In this document: positions 1-10,894 of the stretch, in pieces | How positions within the stretch are numbered: the stretch's first letter is position 1 | How the letters are laid out: every line of letters starts with the position of its first letter | From: a bacterium | GTDB lineage: Bacteria; Pseudomonadota; Gammaproteobacteria; Burkholderiales; Burkholderiaceae_C | Assembly: GCA_030824555.1 (NCBI GenBank) | Contig: JAVBXK010000018.1 | Location: 186,001-250,000 of the forward strand | Direction of reading: 5' to 3' | DNA length: 64,000 nucleotides | Program-made: the position numbers and the translations under genes | Notes under the pieces: generated by a model | Databases searched by the model: none | What the model was told of the DNA's origin: nothing | Seen by the model: only the letters and a program-made list of their open reading frames with translations

Positions 1-466
1 GCGAAGTGTCAGCGTCCAGGCGGAAGTGCCAGTAGTTGCAACGCTCGTTGGTCAGTGCGGGGTCGACCGCTGCGTAGTTCAGGTACACCACTTCCTTGCC
101 GGGGTTGCGGGCGTTGTGCTTGGCCACGGCGTCTGACAGTGCCAGCGCCGCACCCGAGCCGTTGCCCTGCACGATGTAACGGAAGCCCTGGTCCACAGCG
201 GCCTTGAAGGTGTTCAGCGCCTCCTGGGGCGAACCCTTGCTGTCCATGCCCACCACTTCGATCTTCACACCGGCCACGTTTTTGGCGCCGTTGTAACGGT
301 CAGCAATGAACTGCCAGCTTTTCAGCTGGTTTTGCCCCACATTGGCGAACGGGCCCGACAGGCCTTCGATCATCGCAATCTTGACCGTCTCGCCTTTTTG
401 CGCCATGGCGGCGGCAGATACCGTCATCAACGACGCTGCCACCACTTGCTTGACCGTGAATTTCAT
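1..466 (-). CDS. Branched-chain amino-acid-type ABC transporter substrate-binding protein (partial, runs off the left edge)
   Basis: Manual reverse translation from ATG at 466: MKFTVKQVVAASLMTVSAAAMAQKGETVKIAMIEGLSGPFANVGQNQ...; signal peptide plus LivK-like N-terminus. Confidence 0.8.
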   Translation of the reverse strand, partial: MKFTVKQVVAASLMTVSAAAMAQKGETVKIAMIEGLSGPFANVGQNQLKSWQFIADRYNGAKNVAGVKIEVVGMDSKGSPQEALNTFKAAVDQGFRYIVQGNGSGAALALSDAVAKHNARNPGKEVVYLNYAAVDPALTNERCNYWHFRLDADTS

Positions 467-628
467 GTGTTGTCTCCTTGGGTTTGAACTGTGACCGAAA
501 CGAAAACCTCAATTACGCCCAGCTTACAGCCCGCCGCGCCACTTTCCTTCAGGGATTGCCCCTAGCACCTATCCCGCATGTGACTGGGTGGCACCGCCTG
601 AAAAAAACACGTCACGGCTGGCGGCGCG

Positions 629-2257
629 TCAAACACCCGGCAGGGTGTAGCCCTTGAGTTGTTCGCGCAGGCTCACCTTCATCATCTTGCCCGTGGCCCC
701 CAGTGGGATGGCGGGCACAAACACCACGTCGTCAGGGGTTTGCCACTTGGCAATCTTGCCTTCGTAGAACGCCAGCAGCTCTTCGCGCGACAGCTCGGCA
801 CCCGGCTTCAGGGCCACCACCACAATGGGCCGCTCGTCCCACTTGGGGTGCGGCATGCCCACGCAGGCCGCCATGGCCACGGCCGGGTGCGCCATGGCCA
901 CGTTTTCCACGTCGATGGAGCTGATCCATTCGCCGCCCGACTTGATCACGTCTTTGCTGCGGTCGGTGATCTGCATGAAGCCGTCGGCATCGATGGTGGC
1001 CACATCGCCCGTGGGGAACCAGCCGTCCACCAGTGGCGACGCGCCTTCGGCCTTGAAGTACTGATCGATGATCCAGGGGCCGCGCACCAGCAAGTCGCCA
1101 TAGGTGCGGCCGTCCCAGGGCAGTTCTTTGCCCGCGCCGTCAACGATTTTCATGTCAACCCCACACACGGCACGGCCTTGTTTCAGGCGCACCTTCAGGC
1201 GACCGGCCTCGTCCAGCGCCAGCTGCTTGTTCTTGAGCGTGCACACGGTGCCCAGCGGTGACATTTCGGTCATACCCCAGGCGTGCAGCACCTCCACGCC
1301 ATAGGTATCCTGGAAAGTGGTCAGCATGGCTGGCGGGCAGGCCGAGCCCCCAATGACCGTGCCCTTGAGCGAGCTGAACTTGAGCCCCCCCGCCTGCATG
1401 TGCCCCAGCAGCATTTGCCACACCGTGGGCACACCTGCGGCCATGCTGACCTGCTCACCCTCGATCAGCTCGTAAATGGACTTGCCGTCCATGGCCGGGC
1501 CCGGAAACACCAGCTTGCAACCGGCCACAGCAGCCGCGTACGGCAGCCCCCAGGCGTTGACGTGGAACATCGGCACCACGGGCAAGATGGCATCGCGGGC
1601 GCTCAGGTTCAGCGAATCGGGGAACACCACGGCATAGGCGTGCAACAGCGACGAGCGGTGGCTGTACAGCACCCCTTTGGGGTTGCCGGTGGTGCCACTG
1701 GTGTAACACAGGCTGGAGGCGGTGTTTTCGTCAAACACCGGCCAGCTGTAGGTGCTGGACTGGGCACCCAGCCAGGCCTCGTAGCTGACCAGGTTGGGAA
1801 TGCCGCTGTCGGCAGGCAGCTTGTCGGCATCGCACAGGGCCACCCAGCGTTTGACAGTGGGGCACTTGCTGTGCACGGCGGCAATCAGCGGGGTGAAGGT
1901 GGTGTCAAAACACACCACCGAGTCTTCGGCGTGGTTGATGATCCAGGCCAGTTGCTGCGGGTGCAGGCGGGGGTTCAGGGTGTGCAGCACGCGCTGCGAG
2001 CCGCTGACACCGAAATACAGCTCCAAGTGGCGGTAACCGTTCCACGCCAGCGTGGCCACGCGCTCGTTGGGGGCCAGTTTTTCGGCGTCCAGTGCATTGG
2101 CAATCTGGCGGGCACGTTTGGCCACAGTCACCCAATTGGTGCGGTGAATGTCGCCTTCTACGCGGCGCGACACGATTTCGCCGTCACCGTGGTGACGTTC
2201 GGCGTGCTCGATGAGCGACGAAATGAGCAACGGGTGGTTTTGCATCTGTCCAAGCAT
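629..2257 (-). CDS. Long-chain/medium-chain acyl-CoA synthetase (AMP-binding enzyme)
   Basis: [21 protein letters not shown] motif, [13 protein letters not shown]-terminal [11 protein letters not shown] at 2257 has a good upstream SD (GAGGAG). Confidence 0.9.
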   Translation of the reverse strand: MLGQMQNHPLLISSLIEHAERHHGDGEIVSRRVEGDIHRTNWVTVAKRARQIANALDAEKLAPNERVATLAWNGYRHLELYFGVSGSQRVLHTLNPRLHPQQLAWIINHAEDSVVCFDTTFTPLIAAVHSKCPTVKRWVALCDADKLPADSGIPNLVSYEAWLGAQSSTYSWPVFDENTASSLCYTSGTTGNPKGVLYSHRSSLLHAYAVVFPDSLNLSARDAILPVVPMFHVNAWGLPYAAAVAGCKLVFPGPAMDGKSIYELIEGEQVSMAAGVPTVWQMLLGHMQAGGLKFSSLKGTVIGGSACPPAMLTTFQDTYGVEVLHAWGMTEMSPLGTVCTLKNKQLALDEAGRLKVRLKQGRAVCGVDMKIVDGAGKELPWDGRTYGDLLVRGPWIIDQYFKAEGASPLVDGWFPTGDVATIDADGFMQITDRSKDVIKSGGEWISSIDVENVAMAHPAVAMAACVGMPHPKWDERPIVVVALKPGAELSREELLAFYEGKIAKWQTPDDVVFVPAIPLGATGKMMKVSLREQLKGYTLPGV

Positions 2258-2653
2258 GTGAAGCTCCTCTTTTGAATGTGTTTGAAACACGCTGTGAAAC
2301 GGTGTCTGCACAGGCCAAGCCTGGCGGTCGCGCGCATCCTAGCCCCACCACCGGCCACCGCGTTTGACATTTGAGCCCCTTCGGCCCCGTCAACAGCCCA
2401 TTCTGTCGCATAGCTGACAGCCGCTGCCCCAGAAAAACCCGTGCCCGCCGCACCAGACCGGCACAACACCCGGTCAGCGGCGACGGGCCAGGCCAATTGG
2501 ACTTCCGCGCCAAACCTGACCCGTGCATCGGCGCTGCGGCAGAGAATGGGGCGGATGGGTGACAGGCCACGCACCTGCCCAGGGCAGCTTGTGGCCAGGT
2601 GCTGAACGCGCGAAACTGTGACACTTGAGCCGTCACTGCCAAAGGAGAACTCC

Positions 2654-3574
2654 ATGGACCTTTTTTTCACCCTCCTCAACAACTGGCCCGTTTGGCTCGT
2701 CGGCATTGCCGTGTTGGTGTACCTAAGCAAAACGCTGGTCATCGTGCACGAGCAGACGGTGGGCATCGTCGAAACGCTGGGGCGGTTCACGCGCGTCATC
2801 GACTCGGGCTTTCATTTCGTGTTCTTTCCGCTGCAGAAGGTGGCGGGCCACCTGTCGCTGAAGATCGAGTCGGTGTCTGACACCGTCGAGGTGAAAACCT
2901 CTGACAACATGTTCGTCGCCCTGCCCGTCACCCTGATGATGAAGGTGCGGGAAGACAACGCGCAGGACGCGTTTTACAAACTGCACGATGCCCACGACCA
3001 GGTGCGCTCGTGGGTGCTGAACGCCGTTCGGTCGTGCTCGGCCAACATGACCCTGGAAGACCTGTTCAAAGACCGCGAGCGCATCACCGACAGTGTTTCG
3101 CGCGACCTGTCGGTCAAGCTCGGCGGTTTTGGCTACCAGCTTGACGGCGTGCTGGTCGACCAGCCCACGGTGGACAAGTCGGTTCAGGCCTCGTTCAACC
3201 GAGTGGTGGAGGCCCTGCGCCTGAAAGAAGCGGCCGTGGCCGAGGCGGAGGCGGCCCGCATCAAAACCGTGAACCAGGCCGAGGCCGAGGCGGACGCCCA
3301 ACGTGCACGCGCCAAGGGCCTGGCCGACTCACGCATGCTGCTGGCAGAGGGCATGAAGGCGTCGCTGGACAAGTTCGAGGGCATTGCCCCCGAGGCCGCT
3401 TTGCAGATGCTGCTGGAAACCAACCGCATCGACGCACTGCGCGAGGTGGGCAAGCACGGCAACCTGGTGCTGATGGACCTGAAGGACGGTGCCGACACCA
3501 CCCGGGCCTTGCTGGCTATGCAGGTAGGTGAGAGACACCCGGCGAGGCACCCGGCCACCCCCACCGGGCAGTGA
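2654..3574 (+). CDS. SPFH/band 7 (stomatin-like) membrane protein
   Basis: N-terminal TM, VHEQTVGIVETLGRFTRVIDSGFHFVFFPLQ, AEAEAARIKTVNQAEAEADAQRARA coiled coil; SD AAAGGAG upstream. Confidence 0.85.
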   Translation: MDLFFTLLNNWPVWLVGIAVLVYLSKTLVIVHEQTVGIVETLGRFTRVIDSGFHFVFFPLQKVAGHLSLKIESVSDTVEVKTSDNMFVALPVTLMMKVREDNAQDAFYKLHDAHDQVRSWVLNAVRSCSANMTLEDLFKDRERITDSVSRDLSVKLGGFGYQLDGVLVDQPTVDKSVQASFNRVVEALRLKEAAVAEAEAARIKTVNQAEAEADAQRARAKGLADSRMLLAEGMKASLDKFEGIAPEAALQMLLETNRIDALREVGKHGNLVLMDLKDGADTTRALLAMQVGERHPARHPATPTGQ

Positions 3575-3595
3575 GCGCGTAGTTTGCCAGGGCTG

Positions 3596-5938
3596 TCAGT
3601 CGGGACTCACCAGACTGGGCCGGTCCGCGCTGGCGAAACGCCCTGACGGGAACTGCACCAGCAAGTCTGCCAGCGCCATCGGGCGGCCCAGCAAAAAGCC
3701 CTGGATCAAGTTGCAGCCCAGCTGCGTCAAGATGGCCAGTTGCGCATCGGTTTCGATGCCTTCGGCGATCACGTCCAGGCACATGTGCCGCCCCAGGTCG
3801 ACAATGGTCTGGGCAATGGCCTGGTCCCGGCTCTGCAGGGACAGGTCACGCACGAAGCTGCGGTCGATCTTCATTGACGAAATGGGCAAGGTTTTCAGCA
3901 GCGACAGCGACGAGTGGCCCATGCCGAAGTCGTCCAGACTGATCTCGAACCCGCGTCGGCGCAGGGCGTGCATCACCGGGATGACCTGTTCGGGCCACTT
4001 CATCAGCATGCCCTCGGTCAGCTCCAGCGACAGGCAGCCCGGGTCCATGTCGGTAGCATCGACCAACTTGCTCAACACCTCGGGCAGCGCACCGTTGGTG
4101 AACTCCGAAGCGGCCATGTTGACGTGCACCTTCAGGCCATCGAAACCGGCCCGGCGCAAGGTGGCCACGTCGCGGCAAGCCTGTGCCACCACCCATTGCC
4201 CGATCTCGACGATCAGGTGGCTTTGCTCGGCAATCGGAATGAACGTGTCGGGCGAGACCAGTGTGCCGTCGGCACGCTGCCAGCGGACCAGTGCTTCCAC
4301 CGCATGCATACGCTCGGTGGTGAGATCGAAAATGGGCTGGTAGACCAGGAACAGCTCGTGGCCCTGCAAGGCCTGGTGCAACTCGGTTTCAATGGTCAGG
4401 CGCTGGGCCAGCGAGGCCTGCTGTCGCACCAGTGCATTGCGGTTGCGGGTGGAAAACACGTCGTAGCCATTGCGTCCGTTCTGTTTGACACGGTACATGG
4501 CGGCATCGGCACTGCGCAGCAGCTCCGGGCTGGTGCTGCCGTTGTCCGGGAAGCGGCTGATGCCGATGCTGGCCGAGACCGTCAGCGCCACGCCTTCGTA
4601 ACTGAACGGTGTGCGCGCCGCATCCAGCACCTGTTCCGCCAGCGCCGCCAGCGCTTCGGCACTCTGGTTGGGTGCCATCAGGGCAAACTCGTCACCGCCC
4701 AGGCGCCCCGCGATGGCGCCTTCGGGTGCCAGCGCCTGCAGGCGCTGGGCAAATTCGCACAACACCACGTTGCCCGCTTCGTGTCCGAACGCGTCGTTGA
4801 TGGGCTTGAAGCGGTCGAGGTCGATGAACATCAGCCCGACCGACGCGCCCAGTTTGGACGATGTGACGCAGGCCTGGTCGAGTTGCGCATAGAAGTGGCT
4901 GCGGTTGGCCAGGCCGGTCAGGCCGTCCACCTGCGCCAGGCGGCGGATGACGGCCTCTTGTTCCAGCCGTTGCGCGGTTTGCGCCATCAACGCGCCGATG
5001 GTGGAGGACAACTTGGGCAACTGCGCATCCGGCTGGCGCGACAGGCTGCTGTAAAACTCCAGCACACCGGGGCGGTGCTGCTCGCCGTCATCCGAGACAT
5101 AGGTCACCGGAAAAATGTAACCTGACCACAGGCCGCAATCCCGGGCACTGGTGCGCCGCAGGAAGCGCGGGTCGGTGGACACGTCGTCAACCCAGGCCGC
5201 CTGGCCTGTTTGCCACACACCGCCCACCAAGCCTTGGCCGGGCATCATGGTCAACGTCGAACTGCTGCCACTGAAGGTGCCGACATCGAAGCTGGGCTGG
5301 TGCCAGAAATGGCGACAAGCCAAGTGTGGCTGGCCTTGCGGTGCCTGTTCCAACGCCCAGTAGGCGCCCCACTCCCAGCCCAGGTTTTTGCAGATGAGCT
5401 GGATCACGCTGACCACGGCATCGCCCAGGGCATGGGTGCCCACCAGGTACTCGGTCAGCTCGAAACCCAGCCGCTCCCGCACCGCAGCATGCTTGAGCTG
5501 GGTGATGTCCAGCAGGATGCCGCTCACCAGCGACGGGTGAGCCGGATCGGCAGGCAGCACTGTCGCGCGCAGCCAGCGCATGCCGGCAACGGCATCTATC
5601 ACACGGAACTCGTGGTCACCGCTGGCGACCCGGCATTTGCCCGACAACAGCCGGATCGGCCCCGCCACATCGTCGGCAACAGCCTGCACGAAGCAATCCT
5701 CCAGGCGATAGTGGTGGCGCGCATGCACATCCAGCAAGCGTGCAGCCGCCGCCGACAGCACAACCTGCCCGCTGGCCGGGTCGTGCCACCAGCGGCCAAA
5801 CGAGGCGGCGGCCTCCCACTCGGTGTGGTCAGTGCTCAGCTTGAGCATCGGGCGCAAGGGCATCGAAATGCCACTGCTCGGAACCTCGTTCGGGCTTGTG
5901 CCGACAAGGGGAAACATCACCGTCATGGGCTGCGTCAT
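3596..5938 (-). CDS. PAS/GAF-GGDEF-EAL domain protein (c-di-GMP turnover)
   Basis: GRLGGDEFAL and EALVRWQ / SLDDFGMGHSSL / KIDRSFV / IAEGIET motifs. Confidence 0.92.
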   Translation of the reverse strand: MTQPMTVMFPLVGTSPNEVPSSGISMPLRPMLKLSTDHTEWEAAASFGRWWHDPASGQVVLSAAAARLLDVHARHHYRLEDCFVQAVADDVAGPIRLLSGKCRVASGDHEFRVIDAVAGMRWLRATVLPADPAHPSLVSGILLDITQLKHAAVRERLGFELTEYLVGTHALGDAVVSVIQLICKNLGWEWGAYWALEQAPQGQPHLACRHFWHQPSFDVGTFSGSSSTLTMMPGQGLVGGVWQTGQAAWVDDVSTDPRFLRRTSARDCGLWSGYIFPVTYVSDDGEQHRPGVLEFYSSLSRQPDAQLPKLSSTIGALMAQTAQRLEQEAVIRRLAQVDGLTGLANRSHFYAQLDQACVTSSKLGASVGLMFIDLDRFKPINDAFGHEAGNVVLCEFAQRLQALAPEGAIAGRLGGDEFALMAPNQSAEALAALAEQVLDAARTPFSYEGVALTVSASIGISRFPDNGSTSPELLRSADAAMYRVKQNGRNGYDVFSTRNRNALVRQQASLAQRLTIETELHQALQGHELFLVYQPIFDLTTERMHAVEALVRWQRADGTLVSPDTFIPIAEQSHLIVEIGQWVVAQACRDVATLRRAGFDGLKVHVNMAASEFTNGALPEVLSKLVDATDMDPGCLSLELTEGMLMKWPEQVIPVMHALRRRGFEISLDDFGMGHSSLSLLKTLPISSMKIDRSFVRDLSLQSRDQAIAQTIVDLGRHMCLDVIAEGIETDAQLAILTQLGCNLIQGFLLGRPMALADLLVQFPSGRFASADRPSLVSPD

Positions 5939-6407
5939 GACCGCCCCCCCAAGCAGCTTGCATGCCAAAACGCGCCAAAACCGCGCAAGACGTTGATTTG
6001 CATGAAGAATGCCGCCTTGCTTGACGCGGTCAGCCCTGGGAGGGCACACGCATGCCGCATGGGCTGGTGCTGCACCGCACCATTTTCAGGCGCCGTGAAC
6101 CACCGTGTGGCGCGCGGCATGCGCCCACACAGGCGCCCTCCGCACGCGGAACAAAACCCCTGTGGGCGCACCGAACGCAGCGCACGCTCAAAATGGACGC
6201 CAAGGGCGGGACCAATGTGCGTCAGAATCGCTATGCTTTCGATACCCAAAGCAATCAATATACAGAGCAAATAAGTCAATGATTACTTGCGATGAAGCGC
6301 AATTTAGTTATTGAAAAAAGTTTGAAATTCGTGCAGCACAAACACCTGACCCCAACCGCCATCGACCGTACCGATGCGGATGACACCGGCAACGAAAGGC
6401 CCGCGCC

Positions 6408-6818
6408 ATGACCTACCCCATCCAGAAAACAGACGCCGAATGGCAAGCCGTGCTGTCGGCCAAAGGCGCTGAGCCCGGCGCCTTCCACGTCACCCGCCGT
6501 GCGCACACCGAGCGCCCGTTCACCGGCAAATACGAACAGGTGTGGGCCGACGGCAGCTACCACTGCGTGTGCTGCGGCAACAAACTGTTTGACGCCGCCA
6601 GCAAGTTCGACGCCGGTTGCGGCTGGCCCAGCTTTTCGCTGGCGGTGCCAGGGGCCATCACCGACATGACCGACCGCAGCCACGGCATGGTGCGGGTTGA
6701 AACCGTATGCAGCCAGTGTGGTGCCCACCTGGGCCACGTGTTTGAGGATGGCCCTGCACCGACGGGTTTACGCTACTGCATGAACTCTGCCTCCATCGAG
6801 TTGCAACCCAAACCCTGA
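6408..6818 (+). CDS. msrB: Peptide-methionine (R)-S-oxide reductase
   Basis: [24 protein letters not shown] and [11 protein letters not shown] motifs. Confidence 0.93.
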   Translation: MTYPIQKTDAEWQAVLSAKGAEPGAFHVTRRAHTERPFTGKYEQVWADGSYHCVCCGNKLFDAASKFDAGCGWPSFSLAVPGAITDMTDRSHGMVRVETVCSQCGAHLGHVFEDGPAPTGLRYCMNSASIELQPKP

Positions 6819-6952
6819 TGGCGTAACCCGCACTGCCACCCGCCGCTGCCCCCGCACGCTTGCCGCCACCCTGCCGTCAAACACGGCCACCATCCCTGCC
6901 TGCACCCGCTGCAGCCACCTGTTCCGCTCCCCCGCTACCCATTCCCCACACC

Positions 6953-7999
6953 ATGACCCCACCGCAACCCACCCTGCCGCCGCTGTCCATGCTCGATCTG
7001 GTGGCCGTGCGCGAAGGCGGTACCGTGGCCGATGCACTGGCCATTGCCCTGCAAACGGCCCGCCACGCCGAAAGCCTGGGCTTCACGCGCTACTGGCTGG
7101 CCGAGCACCACAACATGCCAGGCATTGCCAGCTCGGCCACGGCTGTGCTGGTGGGCCACATTGCGGGGGGCACGCAGCGCATCCGCGTAGGCTCGGGCGG
7201 TGTGATGCTGCCCAACCACGCGCCGCTGGTGGTGGCCGAAGCGTTTGGCACCCTGGCCGAGCTGTACCCAGGTCGCATCGACCTGGGCTTGGGCCGCGCA
7301 CCCGGCACCGACGGGCTGACCATGCGCGCCCTGCGGCGTGACCGGGTGGAAACCGAGGCAGATTTCCCGCGCGACGTGGCCGAGTTGCAGCAACTGCTGG
7401 CCCCTGCGCAGCCCGGCCAACGCCTGGTGGCCATGCCGGGTGCGGGCACCAACGTGCCCATCTGGCTGCTGGGCTCCAGCCTGTTTTCAGCGCAGCTGGC
7501 CGCGCAGCGGGGGTTGCCGTATGCGTTTGCGTCGCACTTTGCGCCGCGTTTGCTGCTGCAGGCGCTGGACGTTTACCGCAGCCAGTTTCAGCCCTCTGCC
7601 GTGCTCAGCCAGCCTTACGCCATCGTCGGTGTGCCGCTGATTGCCGCGCCCACCGATGCCGAGGCCGACTTTCTGGCCAGCAGCACCTACCAGCGGGTGC
7701 TGGGCATCGTGACCGGGCAGCGCGGTCGATTGGCCCCGCCGGTCGAGGGCGTCATGCGCACCCTGCACACGCAGGAGCGTGCAGCCATTGCCGATTTTCT
7801 GGCTTGCGCCGTGATCGGCGGCCCCGAAACGGTTCAAAAAGGGTTGGCCCAACTGACGCAAGCCACGCAAGCCGACGAGTTGATGCTGGTCAGCGACGTG
7901 TTCGACCCCGCGTTGCGCCTGCGCTCGCTGAGCATTGCCGCGCAATGCGCCGGGCTGGCCGAACAGGCTGCCGTCATGCCCGCAGGCACATCAAGCTGA
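6953..7999 (+). CDS. LLM-class flavin-dependent oxidoreductase (luciferase-like)
   Basis: [54 protein letters not shown]. Confidence 0.88.
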   Translation: MTPPQPTLPPLSMLDLVAVREGGTVADALAIALQTARHAESLGFTRYWLAEHHNMPGIASSATAVLVGHIAGGTQRIRVGSGGVMLPNHAPLVVAEAFGTLAELYPGRIDLGLGRAPGTDGLTMRALRRDRVETEADFPRDVAELQQLLAPAQPGQRLVAMPGAGTNVPIWLLGSSLFSAQLAAQRGLPYAFASHFAPRLLLQALDVYRSQFQPSAVLSQPYAIVGVPLIAAPTDAEADFLASSTYQRVLGIVTGQRGRLAPPVEGVMRTLHTQERAAIADFLACAVIGGPETVQKGLAQLTQATQADELMLVSDVFDPALRLRSLSIAAQCAGLAEQAAVMPAGTSS

Positions 8000-8110
8000 G
8001 CGTGTGCACGGCGGCAGGCTTGTGCTTCAGCGTACTCACGCGTGCCAAACCGTCGGCATGAACGACATGAACGCCTGCGTGACCCCAGGTTTGCTGGCCT
8101 GAACCCGTGT

Positions 8111-8917
8111 TTACGTGGCCATCGGCACGGGCTGCACGTCTGCCACGCTGTCCCACAGGGCCGACATGCGCAGCCGGGCATCGGCCACATCGGCCGTGGT
8201 GAAAAAACGGGTCTCGCCATCCCGCTGGCCGTGCAAGGGGTGGCGCAGGTGCGCGGTGCGGCGCACCACTTCACGCGCCACGGCCGCCGCCGATTCGACG
8301 ATGGTGACCGACGGCCCCACCATCTCCTGAATGACCGGGAGCAAAAACGGGTAGTGCGTGCAACCCAGCACCAGCGTGTCAGCCCCCGCCTCCCGCAATG
8401 GGGCCAGGTATTGAGCCAGCAATTCGCGGGTGTGGGGGCCGTCGAGGTCGCCCTTTTCAACCTGCGTCACCAAGCCTGGGCACGCTTGAAGGCGAATGTC
8501 CACCCCCTGCCCATGGCGCTCCACCAGCGTGGCCACCGCCGGGCTGGCCACGGTGCGGCTGGTGGCCAGCACCCCCACCACCTTGCTGCGGGTCAGCTCC
8601 ACAGCAGGCTTGATGGCGGGCTCCATGGCCACGATGGGCACGTTGAAACGCTCTCGCAATTGCCTGGCAGCCACCACCGTGGCCGTGTTGCACGCCACCA
8701 CAATGGCCTTGGCACCCTGGCGTACGAGGAAATCGCACATGGCCATCGACCGCGCCACGATGAAAGCCTCATCGCGGTCGCCATAAGGTGCATAGCCCGA
8801 ATCGGCCAGGTAAAGCAGGTCTTCGGCCGGCAACACCTCGCGGATGGCCCTGAGCACCGACAGGCCGCCCAGGCCAGAGTCGAACACGCCTATGGCTGCA
8901 TGTGCATTGGCATTCAT
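8111..8917 (-). CDS. murI: Glutamate racemase
   Basis: IGVFDSGLGGLSVLRAIREVLP, VVACNTATVVA, LVLGCTHYPFL; start taken at MNANAHAAIGVFDSG (8917), not the longer ORF. Confidence 0.92.
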   Translation of the reverse strand: MNANAHAAIGVFDSGLGGLSVLRAIREVLPAEDLLYLADSGYAPYGDRDEAFIVARSMAMCDFLVRQGAKAIVVACNTATVVAARQLRERFNVPIVAMEPAIKPAVELTRSKVVGVLATSRTVASPAVATLVERHGQGVDIRLQACPGLVTQVEKGDLDGPHTRELLAQYLAPLREAGADTLVLGCTHYPFLLPVIQEMVGPSVTIVESAAAVAREVVRRTAHLRHPLHGQRDGETRFFTTADVADARLRMSALWDSVADVQPVPMAT

Positions 8918-9046
8918 GGCAACGATCCCGCACTCTCCAACAAATTGACACCCCGAGCCTTGCCCCAAGGGCTTTGGCGCGCAAGCATAACCGCCACCCA
9001 ACCTTCCGGCGGCACCGTTCTGGCGCAAGCCCGATAATCCGGCCCC

Positions 9047-9646
9047 ATGCGCATATTGATCGACTTCTTCCCCATTGCCCTGTTCGTGGCCTTTTACAAG
9101 TTGCAAGGCATTTACACCGCCACGGCTGTGCTGATGGCAGCCACCGTGGTGCAAACCGGCATCATCTACGCGATGGACAAGCGGCTGCAGATCATGCAGA
9201 AGGTGACGCTGGCACTGGTGCTGGTGTTTGGGGTGTTGACCCTTGTGCTGCAGGACGAGCGCTTCATCAAATGGAAGCCCACCGTGCTGTACATCAGCAT
9301 GGCCATCGTGCTGGCCGCAGCGCTGTGGGTGTGGAAGAAAAACTTCCTGCAAATTTTGCTGAGCAGCCAGTTGCAGTTACCCGATGCCGTGTGGGCGCGG
9401 CTGACTGTCATCTGGGTGGGTTACTTTCTGTTCATGGGCGCACTCAATGGCTACGTGGCAGCCAACTTCACCACCGACGAGTGGATCAATTTCAAACTGT
9501 GGGGCTATGTGTTCCCGGTGCTGTTCATCGTGGGGCAAGGGTTGTACATCGCACGCCACTTGAAAGACGACGGTGGCGCAGCACAAGCCAATGCCCCCAC
9601 CCCGCCAGAGGCCAACAAACCCACCGACTCCGTCAAAGCACCATGA
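9047..9646 (+). CDS. Inner membrane septation protein A (YciB/IspZ family)
   Basis: [30 protein letters not shown]...; [27 protein letters not shown]. Confidence 0.9.
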   Translation: MRILIDFFPIALFVAFYKLQGIYTATAVLMAATVVQTGIIYAMDKRLQIMQKVTLALVLVFGVLTLVLQDERFIKWKPTVLYISMAIVLAAALWVWKKNFLQILLSSQLQLPDAVWARLTVIWVGYFLFMGALNGYVAANFTTDEWINFKLWGYVFPVLFIVGQGLYIARHLKDDGGAAQANAPTPPEANKPTDSVKAP

Positions 9647-9984
9647 CCACCGCCCCACACACCGACACATCTGCGGCATCAGCGCCCACCGCATCGGCGC
9701 TCCACGCCGCACTGACCGCTGCGTTGGCCCCCACCGCGCTGGAGGTGCTGGACGAAAGCGCCGCGCATGCGGGCCACGCCGGAGCCAACGGCTTGGGCCA
9801 TGGCACCCACTTCAGGGTGCGTGTGGGCAGCCCCTTGTTTGCGGGCAAGTCACGGGTGGCTGCGCACCGCCTTGTGTATGATGCGCTGCGAAAATTCACC
9901 GATGCGGGCTTGCATGCGCTGGCAATTGAACTGATTCCTTCGGCGAATGTCTCACCCTCTGTCGCGAACGGCCCTGTGCTGTGA
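9643..9984 (+). CDS. BolA family protein
   Basis: ATG overlaps the yciB-type stop; [45 protein letters not shown]. Confidence 0.85.
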   Translation: MTTAPHTDTSAASAPTASALHAALTAALAPTALEVLDESAAHAGHAGANGLGHGTHFRVRVGSPLFAGKSRVAAHRLVYDALRKFTDAGLHALAIELIPSANVSPSVANGPVL

Positions 9985-10027
9985 AGCGACGCCTGATTTC
10001 AGCTTCCAACCCCCTTTGATTTCACCC

Positions 10028-10807
10028 ATGAAACCCATCCTGTCACTCGCGGCTGTGGCCGTTCTTTCCCTGTCTTCCACACTGGCTAGCGCCCAGAACG
10101 TGGCTGTGGTCAACGGCAAGCCCGTGCCATCGTCACGCGTGGAAATGCTGGCCAGCCAACTGGCCAAATCGGGCCGCCCCGTGACCGACGAGGTGCGCGG
10201 ACAGATCAAGGAAGAAGTGATCGTCCGCGAAATCTTCATGCAGGAAGCACAAAGGCGTGGCCTGGCGGCCAGCGAAGACGTGAAGGCTCAGATGGAACTG
10301 GCCCGCCAGACCATCCTGATCCGCGAGCTGTTCGCCGATTTCCAGAAAAAGAACCCCGTTTCCGATGCTGACCTGAAAGCCGAATACGACAAGTTTGTGG
10401 CCACCAACAGCGGCAAGGAATACAAAGCACGCCACATCCTGGTCGAAAAAGAAGACGAAGCCAAAGACATCGTGGCCCGCCTGAAAAAGGGTGAGAAGTT
10501 CGACGAACTGGCCAAGAAGCTGTCCAAAGACCCAGGCTCCGGCGCAAAAGGTGGCGATCTGGACTGGGCCAACGCCACCAGCTACGTGGCCGAATTCAGC
10601 CAGGCCATGACCAAGCTCGAAAAAGGCCAGTTGACGCAAGAACCCGTGAAAAGCCAGTTTGGCTGGCACGTGATTCAGCTGGACGACACCCGCGATGCCA
10701 AGCTGCCTGCCTTCGAAGAACTGAAGCCCCAGATCAGCCAGCAAATGACACAACAAAAACTGGCCGCATTCCAGGAAGAGCTGCGTAAGGCAGCCAAGGT
10801 CAAGTAA
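10028..10807 (+). CDS. PpiC/parvulin-type periplasmic peptidyl-prolyl isomerase
   Basis: Signal peptide; KARHILVEKEDEAKDIVARLKKGEKFDELAKKLSKDPGSGAKGGDLDW. Confidence 0.9.
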   Translation: MKPILSLAAVAVLSLSSTLASAQNVAVVNGKPVPSSRVEMLASQLAKSGRPVTDEVRGQIKEEVIVREIFMQEAQRRGLAASEDVKAQMELARQTILIRELFADFQKKNPVSDADLKAEYDKFVATNSGKEYKARHILVEKEDEAKDIVARLKKGEKFDELAKKLSKDPGSGAKGGDLDWANATSYVAEFSQAMTKLEKGQLTQEPVKSQFGWHVIQLDDTRDAKLPAFEELKPQISQQMTQQKLAAFQEELRKAAKVK

Positions 10808-10828
10808 GGCCTTTTGCCCGTCCCACCC

Positions 10829-10860
10829 AAAAAGCGCGGCCTGTCCGCGCTTTTTGTTTT
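10829..10860 (+). terminator. Rho-independent terminator downstream of the ppiC-like gene
   Basis: aaaaaGCGCGGcctgtCCGCGCtttttgtttttg, GC stem plus T tract. Confidence 0.8.
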
Positions 10861-10894
10861 TGAACACCTCGCAGACAAACGCTGTTGTTTGGGG

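Noticed and set aside
2690-3574. SPFH protein as a phage-defence or NfeD-linked module
   Set aside because: No NfeD or other partner gene adjacent; looks like a stand-alone housekeeping stomatin-like gene
3914-5125. 403 aa plus-strand ORF
   Set aside because: Antisense to the clear GGDEF-EAL gene; His/Gln/Arg-rich composition typical of GC-rich shadow ORFs
8042-9037. 331 aa plus-strand ORF
   Set aside because: Antisense shadow of murI
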